From positions 1 through 35,869 of the forward strand of contig CALASN010000153.1 in assembly GCA_937888735.1 (NCBI GenBank): a stretch of DNA of 35,869 bases. Direction: 5' to 3'. Below, piece by piece: positions 16,097 through 23,173 of this stretch. This DNA is from UBA5499 sp002426275. GTDB taxonomy: Bacteria > Bacillota > DTU084. The translations under genes and the position numbers were made by a program. Each line of letters begins with the position of its first letter. The first letter of the stretch is position 1. The notes beneath the pieces are model-generated. The model was given only the letters and a program-made list of their open reading frames with translations. It ran no database searches and was not told where the DNA came from.

Positions 16097-16885
16097 CTAC
16101 CGTCTGAGATTATTGGCGATCTGCAGCATCTCATCGCTTGTCTGAATGGCTTTGGAGGAAACTTCATAGGCTCGTTGAGCAACGATCATATCCACCATTT
16201 CTTCCACTACCTGAACATTGCTCATTTCCAGATAGCCTTGCGCGATGGTGCCAAAGCCGTCCAGCCCCGGCGTGCCGGTGACTGCGGGGCCGGAAGCCGC
16301 TGTGGTCAGCAAGAGGTTTCTGCCTGTGCTGCTCAAGCCGGCAGGGTTGATGAAATGAGCTAACTCAATCTGTCCGATCAGTTCCGGATCTTGACTGCCT
16401 GCCCGCAGCACTGAGACCGTTCCATCTGTGCCGATTGAAATATCTGTGGCATCGTCCGGAATGATTAACTCAGGTTCCAGCGAGAAGCCGTCGGAAGTGA
16501 CGATCTTGCCTTGACCGTCCTTTTTGAAAGCGCCGTCTCTGGTATAGGCCACATTGCCGTCTGGAAGCAGCACTTGGAAAAAGCCGTCTCCCTCAATGAG
16601 CATATCGAAAGGGGCATCTGTCTGCTTGAAGTCTCCAGGCGTATAAATTTTCTGAGTGGCCGCGGACCGCACTCCGTGTCCAATCTGAATTCCCGTGGGA
16701 ATTTGTGCGCCCTGAATGATGGGTGTACCGGCGGCGCGCATAGTTTGATATAAAAGATCCTGAAAATCAACTCTGCTCTTTTTGAAACCTGTGGTATTGA
16801 CATTAGAAAGGTTATTGGAGATCACATCAATATTGAGCTGCTGCGCTATCATGCCGGAGCCAGCAGTCCATAAGGCTCGCATCAT
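16097..16885 (-). CDS. flgG: Flagellar distal rod protein FlgG
   Basis: Main component of the distal rod. The 262-residue length and the sequence fit well: N-terminal helix MRALWTAGSGMIAQQLNIDVISNNLSNVNTTGFKK, the flagellin-like beta domain with GDGFFQVLLPDGNVAYTRDGAF, and the C-terminal SNVQVVEEMVDMIVAQRAYEVSSKAIQTSDEML helix. Two adjacent ATG codons can serve as start (16885 or 16882), with AGAGGA upstream. It follows flgF after a 52-base spacer that contains a hairpin. Confidence 0.96.
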   Translation of the reverse strand: MMRALWTAGSGMIAQQLNIDVISNNLSNVNTTGFKKSRVDFQDLLYQTMRAAGTPIIQGAQIPTGIQIGHGVRSAATQKIYTPGDFKQTDAPFDMLIEGDGFFQVLLPDGNVAYTRDGAFKKDGQGKIVTSDGFSLEPELIIPDDATDISIGTDGTVSVLRAGSQDPELIGQIELAHFINPAGLSSTGRNLLLTTAASGPAVTGTPGLDGFGTIAQGYLEMSNVQVVEEMVDMIVAQRAYEVSSKAIQTSDEMLQIANNLRR

Positions 16886-16914
16886 TAGCTGTCATCCTCT
16901 CTGTCGGTTGTTCT

Positions 16915-16932
16915 GGGAACATCTTTGTTCCC
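16915..16932. other. Hairpin between flgF and flgG
   Basis: A perfect 7-bp inverted repeat (GGGAACA / TGTTCCC, loop of four) in the 52-base spacer. No T-run follows, so it is more likely an mRNA stability or processing element than a terminator. Confidence 0.5.
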
Positions 16933-16937
16933 ACCGT

Positions 16938-17687
16938 CTATACTACTCTGCCCACTTCAGAGATGGCTTTGCCCAAAGTCTCATCTTGCGCCCAGACCGC
17001 CTTCTGATTGGCCTCGTAAGCTCTGGACGCTTCAATGAGCTCCACCATGGAGCGGATAGTGTTTACATTGCTTTTTTCAAGGAAGCCTTGCTGGACGCCA
17101 TACTCCCCGGCAGGAATAACGTTGCCAACCAGCAGGTTATCTCCCTGCTTACGCACGTCGGCAGCGCCGACGACCAGCAGCCGGCCCACAACTTGGCCCT
17201 CGGAGCGGATCGTACCGTCTTCGGCCACAACGGGTTGAGCAGTCAGCCGAATCGGGCCTGCCGTTCCTAAAACCGGATCGCCGTTATATGTAACCAACGT
17301 CCCTTCGTCGTCGATCTGAAAGGCGCCGTCTCTGGTTAGGCGCTGCCCTTGGGGCGTCTGAACAACGAAATACCCATCCCCTTGAATGGCAAAATCCAAG
17401 TTATTGTCAGTGGGCACCAATTGTCCGGTTTGCGTGTTAGTGTAAATCCGCTCCAGTTGGACTCCCGTGCCCAAGTGCCCAATCCGCTGGGGCTTGTCCG
17501 CAAGAAAGCCGCTCGCGACTTGATTTCGCTCCATTCTGAAAATAAGCATCTGAGGAAAGGTACGAAATACCGCCTGATCGCGCTTATAACCGTTTGTATT
17601 GACATTGGCCAAATCATTGGCCAGCTGATCCGTACGATACATCTCCGCCAGCATTCCGGATGCGGACGTATAAAGGCCGCGCAACAT
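16938..17687 (-). CDS. flgF: Flagellar proximal rod protein FlgF
   Basis: Rod protein of the FlgF/FlgG family (FlhO-like in Firmicutes). The 249-residue product begins MLRGLYTSASGMLAEMYR at the ATG at 17687, behind GGGAGGTG; upstream in-frame codons belong to the riboswitch and terminator and are not coding. It has the N-terminal QLANDLANVNTNGYKRD motif, the central GDGYFVVQTPQGQRLTRDGAF and the C-terminal SNVNTIRSMVELIEASRAYEANQKA helix. First gene of flgF-flgG-flgA-flgH-flgI-flgJ, directly controlled by the c-di-GMP riboswitch. Confidence 0.93.
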   Translation of the reverse strand: MLRGLYTSASGMLAEMYRTDQLANDLANVNTNGYKRDQAVFRTFPQMLIFRMERNQVASGFLADKPQRIGHLGTGVQLERIYTNTQTGQLVPTDNNLDFAIQGDGYFVVQTPQGQRLTRDGAFQIDDEGTLVTYNGDPVLGTAGPIRLTAQPVVAEDGTIRSEGQVVGRLLVVGAADVRKQGDNLLVGNVIPAGEYGVQQGFLEKSNVNTIRSMVELIEASRAYEANQKAVWAQDETLGKAISEVGRVV

Positions 17688-17712
17688 CGCTTTCACCTCC
17701 CTTAATTTAAAT

Positions 17713-17750
17713 AAAAAAAGACCCAAGCCAAGATTAAACCAGCCCGGGTC
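17713..17750 (-). terminator. Riboswitch-linked intrinsic terminator upstream of flgF
   Basis: On the minus strand GACCCGGGCT pairs with GGCTTGGGTC (10 bp counting G-U pairs, loop TGGTTTAATCTT region) and seven T follow. It lies between the c-di-GMP aptamer and the flgF ribosome site, so it is the expression platform. A CCAGC segment just upstream (about 17755-17760) can pair with GCTGG inside the terminator stem and could act as antiterminator. Confidence 0.85.
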
Positions 17751-17765
17751 AAGTAAGCTGGAGCT

Positions 17766-17848
17766 AAATCCTGGCAACCCGGCTAACTCATAGAGTCCCG
17801 TGGTTTTGCGTCCCATCCTCGCGGATGGTTTGCCTTTATCGTGGATTA
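17766..17848 (-). ncRNA. Cyclic di-GMP-I riboswitch aptamer (GEMM)
   Basis: The minus strand shows the full GEMM-I consensus: P1 stem AATCC / GGATT; conserved AAAGGCAAACC; P2 stem CCATCC / GGATGG closed by a GNRA tetraloop (GCGA); GGGACGCAAAACC; P3 stem with CCACGGGACTC; and the tetraloop-receptor strand TAGCCGGGTTGCC. Compared with the Vibrio Vc2 aptamer all the main conserved blocks are present. A terminator and the flagellar rod/ring operon follow, as with known GEMM switches ahead of flagellar genes in Clostridia. No convincing sigmaA or sigma28 promoter was seen upstream. Confidence 0.93.
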
Positions 17849-17947
17849 TTACTCTAAAATTATTATTCGCGCTTTAATTGGAAAATCCTGCTTTTTAAAT
17901 TATCCGCGCAAAACTTTATTTTGAGCTAACCCACAATTTACGCTTCC

Positions 17948-18727
17948 CTAATCTGCGCTTCGTCCTCGCCGCCGCGAAGCGGTCAGGTACCGAGGCTCGC
18001 AGGATTGCGGTTTCATTCGCAGCCAGATGGCGTTCTTGGGGCAACAGTCTGCACAAATGCCGCACAAAATGCATTCCCGATGGAAAAAGCAGCCGCTTTT
18101 CACCAGCCGGCTTACAGGTAGGCTCATTGGGCAATGCTTATCACAGGAGCCGCAGCTTACGCACCGGTCTGGCTCACAATGCAGACGAAACGCGGGAAAA
18201 CGAAGCTTTTCCTTCACGAAATTCCCAAGGATCATGAAAGGAGACATCCAACAGGCGCCGTGGCAAAAAGAACGCCTGCCAAGCGTTAGGGCAAACGCCA
18301 GAATCAGCGCCACCACGGCAAAATAGATCGCATAACCGCCGGGAGCTGAAACAGAGATGCCGTGCTCAGTATAATAAAAAAAATCTATTCGCTTTAGTCC
18401 GCCTGCGGAGACGAAGCCCAGCAGTATGGCAGCTAACCATGGTATCCAAAGGAAAAATTTGAGCCGATCTTGCCCTGTCCCCGCCGGTTTGTCGACGATG
18501 CCGGCGCATACATCCTGCAAAGCGCCCGCAGGGCAAAGCCAGCTGCAAAACTGCCTGCCTAAGAACAGAGAAAACAGAAACAGCCCTGCAAACAAGACGC
18601 CGCTGCCCGCTAAAACTCCTTCTAAACTGCCCTGCACGATCAGATACGGTGAAAAATAGTTGAGCGTTATCGGAAAGATAAGCATGGAAACAAGCTGAAT
18701 TGTCGTTCTGATCTTTTGACGTTTCAT
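17948..18727 (-). CDS. Membrane polyferredoxin (NapH/4Fe-4S type)
   Basis: Likely moves electrons across or along the membrane. The 259-residue product has about five membrane helices, two internal Cys-pair motifs of the NapH/CcoG type (FCSWLCPAG and FCHGACWMSP) and at the C-terminal end two typical [4Fe-4S] ferredoxin motifs (CVSCGSCDKHCP and CILCGICADCCP). The start at 18727 has AAGGTGG eight bases upstream; another in-frame ATG six codons earlier overlaps this site. It follows the iron-sulfur flavoprotein fusion gene after 252 bases in the same direction, so they may work together. The exact partner enzyme is unknown; no nitrate reductase or methylamine gene is near. Confidence 0.85.
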   Translation of the reverse strand: MKRQKIRTTIQLVSMLIFPITLNYFSPYLIVQGSLEGVLAGSGVLFAGLFLFSLFLGRQFCSWLCPAGALQDVCAGIVDKPAGTGQDRLKFFLWIPWLAAILLGFVSAGGLKRIDFFYYTEHGISVSAPGGYAIYFAVVALILAFALTLGRRSFCHGACWMSPFMILGNFVKEKLRFPAFRLHCEPDRCVSCGSCDKHCPMSLPVSRLVKSGCFFHRECILCGICADCCPKNAIWLRMKPQSCEPRYLTASRRRGRSAD

Positions 18728-18978
18728 TTCACTTCCCACCTTCATTTTCTATTAACAATAAAGCGGCAGCATATCGTTACTTGAAAAGTTCTCACGCGCC
18801 GAATAGAAAAACAGTAACTCTTTCAAATAATTGTTATCCGTAAGTTATGCTGAGTACCCGAGTGGAGATGAAATCACGAAAGAGTCACATATGGGCTAGA
18901 TCGAACCTTTGTCTATGGCAGATAAACGCTTGCCAAGCGCTCCACTTCTCTCCATTGTCAAAGACAATTCCCGTCTGC

Positions 18979-20586
18979 CTACCCTCTTGCCACCTTTGCC
19001 GGATACCATTTGGAAAACCAGGCCGTAAAGACGCCCAAGAGCGCTGGAGCAACCGAATTTATCAGACCGGTATAACTTGCTACGGAGCTGCGCAGCAAAA
19101 AATAGGAGCCGCCTGCCAACAGCAGGTATAGGACTCCCCAAGCCAGCGTAAGGATACGGTTGGTTTTCAAAAACAGGGGGTTAGAAAACGCCTGGTCACC
19201 CCCGTAAGAATTCTTGGAATAGTCGGCTGTCAAAGGAATCTTTCTGATGCAGGAAAACAGCCACAGCACACCGAACAACAAATAGGACAAACAAATCAGC
19301 AGAGTTTCGTCGACGGAAAACAGCGCAGCCAGTCCCAGCGCAGAAACCAAAACGCCGCTGATGGTATCGTAGACTGTGAGCTGAAATCTGTACCTCAAAA
19401 GCGGAACCAGCGTACAGCTGACAATCCCCGCAGCGCCTCCCCAAGCAGGAGCTAGCGGGAGCAATACCCACAGAATAATCCACTGCAGCAACAGGACGCT
19501 CATATTGGATTTGCTAGGCTCGCGGTCTTGTTTTAAGTTTACAGCGGCACTCTTTGAGCCGAAATATTCGTCCATTTTCAGCATGGTAGCAAAATCACCC
19601 AGCACCCGATATCGCTTTTTCATCATGGCTTCGGCTCCGCCGACTTTTCCCTCTGAGATCTGCTTCCAGAGCTCAAAGGAGGTTTCGATCCTGGTTGTAT
19701 AGCGAGTAAAATCGCCGGTTTTGACTATGCATCTTTCCTTCCCCAATAGCAGCTGATAAGTTCGGTCAAGGTCTGTAAAGTACATTTCGAGGACAATATC
19801 CTTTACATAGCCGCTGGGATTGTAAATGGCGGCCATCTGCCGCATGAAGTTATAAGCTTGATCTGACTGGAGGCTGCTGTGCGCTGGCTCCGCAATCCCC
19901 CAACTGGCGTTGGCCATCTCCATGAACGTCTCGGGAGGATATAAAAGCTGACTGAGCCGCGCTTTCGTTTTTCCCGAAAAGCTCCCATGCAGAGCGAATT
20001 CCTCTCCAGCTTTTCTTACAGAGGATAAGTATTCGGCGACTCTGAAAGCAAGCTGCGGCACCCTCAACAGCTCGCCCTCCGGACAGATGATTCTCGCCAA
20101 GCCTTGTCCAAATATAATTTCAAACTGCTTCAGCAGAGCGTCGTAATTGTTTTCCGTGGCGTAAAAGCCGCAGGTGGAAATCAAAACATGGCGTTGGTGC
20201 GACAGGTCGTACCGTGACGGATGTGTGCTGGCGCCATCCTCGTTGACCGTCATGAACGGCAAGTTGGTCGGCAACAGCCTGTCCAGAAAAGCTTTCATCT
20301 TAGACGGCATGCCGAAATAATAGAGAGGGAAGCTCCACAGAATGAGATCGGCGGTAATGTATTTGCGAGTTAGCTCCGTCATGTCGTCCCTGATTACACA
20401 TTGGCCGGGCGTTTTCTTCCAGCAGGCAAAACAACCGCGGCAATGGCCGATATCCGCCTGGTAAATGGAGATCATTTCGGTTTGATTGCCACCTTTTGCA
20501 TTCAAGCCCTCTAAAAACGCATTTGTCACCTTAAGAGTGTTGCTGAAGTTGCCCCGCGGGCTGCCGTTCAGCACCAATACGTTCAA
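18979..20586 (-). CDS. Iron-sulfur flavoprotein / SCP2-like / membrane fusion protein
   Basis: Unusual three-part protein of 535 residues. Residues 1-215: flavodoxin-like FMN reductase domain, with the FMN phosphate loop LNGSPRGNFSNT and a compact CRGCFACWKKTPGQC cluster (C49, C52, C55, C63), the CX2CX2CX7C pattern of iron-sulfur flavoproteins. Residues about 240-365: an SCP2-like segment (MYFTDLDRTYQLLLGKERCIV, then FELWKQISEGKVGGAEAMMKKRYRVLGD). Residues about 375-535: five or six hydrophobic helices. I start at the TTG at 20586, seven bases after GGGGGG, because the protein then begins NVLVLNGSPRG like other family members; an ATG nine codons upstream is the alternative. A promoter lies at 20622-20650. 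Neighbour of a membrane ferredoxin. Confidence 0.75.
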   Translation of the reverse strand: MNVLVLNGSPRGNFSNTLKVTNAFLEGLNAKGGNQTEMISIYQADIGHCRGCFACWKKTPGQCVIRDDMTELTRKYITADLILWSFPLYYFGMPSKMKAFLDRLLPTNLPFMTVNEDGASTHPSRYDLSHQRHVLISTCGFYATENNYDALLKQFEIIFGQGLARIICPEGELLRVPQLAFRVAEYLSSVRKAGEEFALHGSFSGKTKARLSQLLYPPETFMEMANASWGIAEPAHSSLQSDQAYNFMRQMAAIYNPSGYVKDIVLEMYFTDLDRTYQLLLGKERCIVKTGDFTRYTTRIETSFELWKQISEGKVGGAEAMMKKRYRVLGDFATMLKMDEYFGSKSAAVNLKQDREPSKSNMSVLLLQWIILWVLLPLAPAWGGAAGIVSCTLVPLLRYRFQLTVYDTISGVLVSALGLAALFSVDETLLICLSYLLFGVLWLFSCIRKIPLTADYSKNSYGGDQAFSNPLFLKTNRILTLAWGVLYLLLAGGSYFLLRSSVASYTGLINSVAPALLGVFTAWFSKWYPAKVARG

Positions 20587-20621
20587 ACTAAGCCCCCCGT
20601 TCGCAGCGATCATCTACATTT

Positions 20622-20650
20622 ATTATATTAGATAAATTGTTCGTCGCCAA
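20622..20650 (-). promoter_or_regulatory. SigmaA promoter of the flavoprotein fusion gene
   Basis: TTGGCG, 17-base spacer, TATAAT on the minus strand, about 35 bases before the chosen TTG start. Confidence 0.7.
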
Positions 20651-21380
20651 GTACCGGCAAAAAGCAGTATCTCCATCTGTAGCCTATGGAATGACAACAT
20701 CGCAGCTCGGTCTGGTTGGACATTTTACAAGGATTTAGTAATGCCTTTACGAGAATCTGGTAGAATATAGACTCTCAATAAGCTAGTATTTGATTAACGA
20801 GTATGATCATTAATTACGATAAGGAATGGATCTGTGATATGAGACCTGTAGCTAACGCTAAAATCGAAACAGCAATATCGGAAAAGCTCAGGGATTTCTA
20901 TTGTAGAAGCGGCTCACAACGCTACTGTGTGAGCCGCGTTATTTTTTATCTGAACTGGGCAGACCAATCTCCGCTCCAAAGCTGCCCGGGAAGCCGAAAA
21001 TTCGTCTCAACCTGCCGCCTTTAGCGCTACTCTCTCTTCTTTTGTTGAATCGCTTTAGTTCCTGTCTTGCCGCGTTTACAACAATTGAACTGAGGTGGTA
21101 CCGCCAGAATGAATGTTGTGACCAGAGCCAAGCCGTCCTGCCAGTCAGGGAGAGACCCTCCTCTGGAAAAGCATGTGATGTTTGCCGGACTATGAGCTGC
21201 TTTTTCACTAGTTTGCCAAAGAACTTCATCTTCCATAGATGCAAATAATTACGACCCCGCTTCTGAAGAGAACTTGCTAGTTTTTCAGTTAACAAAATTC
21301 ACTGCCTGTATGCTAAAAACCGTGTGTAAAACTAAACAAAAAATCAATTCCGCTTTGTGGCCGTAAGGAGGATGATACGC
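20651..21380. other. Non-coding stretch between divergent units
   Basis: About 730 bases with no gene I can support. Open frames at 20803-21024 (plus) and 20939-21295 (minus) have no recognisable family and run through a terminator. The stretch holds a plus-strand terminator (20909-20947) and an isolated T-box-like sequence (21088-21105), suggesting decayed leader or gene remnants. The last bases carry the ribosome site of the EAL-CBS-GGDEF gene. Confidence 0.6.
20909..20947 (+). terminator. Intrinsic terminator in the intergenic stretch
   Basis: Perfect 10-bp stem GCGGCTCACA / TGTGAGCCGC with a nine-base loop, then GTTATTTTTT on the plus strand. No intact plus-strand gene precedes it; it may end a small RNA or a lost gene starting near 20770. 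Confidence 0.85.
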
Positions 21381-23123
21381 TTGAATTCAGTGAATATGCT
21401 GGTCGAGATTCTCGACAGAGGCCACATCCGATCTGTTTACCAGCCCATAGTCTCCCTGCAAGACGGCGCCCTATGGGGATACGAAGCCTTGAGCCGCATA
21501 GACCTTCCTGTCTGTCCCCTAAACATCGAGCAGCTCTTCAGCCTGGCAAACAGTACTAGAAAGCTATGGGAACTAGAAAAGCTCTGTCGCACCCAGGCCT
21601 TGAAGGGCGCTCACGCTAAGCCTGCCGGAACCAGGCTTTTCCTCAATGTGGACCCCAACATCATCCATGACCCAGAGTTTATCTCCGGCTTTACCCAGGA
21701 AAAGCTCTCGAAACTGCAACTAAACCCCGACGATATAATCTTTGAGATCACGGAAAAGAATGCCGTTAGCTCTTTTTCCGTCTTCACTGAGGCCATAGAC
21801 CACTACCAGCGGCAGGGCTTTAAAATCGCCATTGACGACTTCGGCTCCGGCTACTCCGGACTGGCTTGGGCCTGCGCCTTCTCCCCCGACTACCTAAAAA
21901 TTGATATGTCTATTGTCAGGGGGATTGACCGAGACACCAGGAAGCGCGCCGTTGTCATTGGCATTGTAAAGTTTTGCCAAGAGGCAGGGATTCAAATCAT
22001 CGCAGAGGGGATTGAGACCAAGGAGGAGCTGTCCGCTCTCATTGACCTTGACATAGACTACGGACAGGGGTACTTCCTAGCCCGACCAGAGGAAAAATTT
22101 CAAACCCTGCGTGAGGAGCTGTCAACTCAACTCCAGCAGCTCCGACAGAAGAGGCAGCCTTCGGACCCCTCGCAGCCAGGTTTCGACACCGTTGGCGCCA
22201 TCTGCCAACGCAAACCGGCGGTCTCGCCAAAGGAGCATGCTCTTTCCCTCTATGAGCGAATGCAGGCCGACCCTTCCCTTACAGAATTCTGTGTGGCGGA
22301 CGACGAAGGCCGCGTCCGCGGTATTCTGCCTCGCAGCTATCTGCTTGGCCGCTTCAGCGGCCAGTTTGGGTACGACCTTTATTCTCGCCGTACCGCAGGC
22401 GAGCTGCTAGGCCAAGATTATCTGGTGGTAGACTGCGGCTCCACTGTGGATAAGGCGGCGGCTCAAGCCATGGAAAGAGGTTTCGCCAGCGTCTACGACG
22501 CCATCATCGTAACCGAGCAGGAACGGTATCTAGGAATAGTCACCGTCCGTGATCTGCTGATCGCCACCATTAGCATCCGGGAAAAAAACGCGGCCGACGC
22601 CAGCCCTCTCACTGGCCTACCGGGAAACAACGCCATCCAACGCACCATCGGCAAAGTGCTTCATGGGTCGGAGAATTATGCCATCGTCTATCTTGATCTT
22701 GATAACTTCAAAGCCTATAACGATGCTTACGGCTTCACGAACGGCGACTGCATGCTCAAGACTCTGGCTAAGGCGATGAAGCTTTGCTGTTCTGCGGACG
22801 ATTTTATGGGGCATATTGGTGGGGACGATTTTGTGATCATTACCCGAGACATGGAACGTTTACAGCAGCTGTGCAGCGACATCATCGACACCTTCGCCGG
22901 CCTAATCCAACCCCTCTACTCCCCTTCAGACTGGGAGCGGGGATACATCGTCTCTAAGGATAGAAACGGTTTTCCTAAGAATTTTCCCATTGTCACCCTG
23001 TCTATTGCAGCCGTTACCAACCGCACCAGCGGCTTCTCCGAGACCGCCGCTCTCTCCAAGGCCATTGCCGACGCTAAAAAACAGTGCAAACAGCAACAAG
23101 GCAACGCGATGATCATCGTCTAA
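21381..23123 (+). CDS. EAL-CBS-GGDEF cyclic di-GMP turnover protein
   Basis: Likely makes or degrades c-di-GMP in response to a ligand. The 580-residue product has an N-terminal EAL domain (about 10-255), a CBS-pair region (about 277-402) and a C-terminal GGDEF domain (about 410-575). EAL catalytic residues look complete: E35 (EAL), N90 (LNVD), E123 (EITEKN), D153-D154 (IDDFGSG), K174 (LKID), E210 (AEGIET) and Q230 (YGQGYFLARP), so phosphodiesterase activity is likely. The GGDEF signature is GGDDF (481-485) and there is no RxxD inhibitory site. TTG start at 21381 behind AAGGAGG. Plus strand, opposite to the flagellar operon whose riboswitch senses its product. Confidence 0.9.
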   Translation: MNSVNMLVEILDRGHIRSVYQPIVSLQDGALWGYEALSRIDLPVCPLNIEQLFSLANSTRKLWELEKLCRTQALKGAHAKPAGTRLFLNVDPNIIHDPEFISGFTQEKLSKLQLNPDDIIFEITEKNAVSSFSVFTEAIDHYQRQGFKIAIDDFGSGYSGLAWACAFSPDYLKIDMSIVRGIDRDTRKRAVVIGIVKFCQEAGIQIIAEGIETKEELSALIDLDIDYGQGYFLARPEEKFQTLREELSTQLQQLRQKRQPSDPSQPGFDTVGAICQRKPAVSPKEHALSLYERMQADPSLTEFCVADDEGRVRGILPRSYLLGRFSGQFGYDLYSRRTAGELLGQDYLVVDCGSTVDKAAAQAMERGFASVYDAIIVTEQERYLGIVTVRDLLIATISIREKNAADASPLTGLPGNNAIQRTIGKVLHGSENYAIVYLDLDNFKAYNDAYGFTNGDCMLKTLAKAMKLCCSADDFMGHIGGDDFVIITRDMERLQQLCSDIIDTFAGLIQPLYSPSDWERGYIVSKDRNGFPKNFPIVTLSIAAVTNRTSGFSETAALSKAIADAKKQCKQQQGNAMIIV

Positions 23124-23173
23124 CGCTATGCTGGGGATAGAACCTCAATATTTTACAGAAAGTGGGAGTTGCA

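Noticed and set aside
17838..17900. Sigma28-type promoter for the flagellar operon
   Set aside because: TAAA and GCGGATAA-like pieces occur but with a 7-base rather than about 15-base spacing, so they do not form a valid sigma28 site.
20803..21024. 73-codon plus-strand open frame
   Set aside because: It reads through a strong intrinsic terminator and has no recognisable domain.
20939..21295. 118-codon minus-strand open frame
   Set aside because: Basic, low-quality sequence with no family pattern and overlapping a T-box-like motif on the other strand; not supported as a gene.
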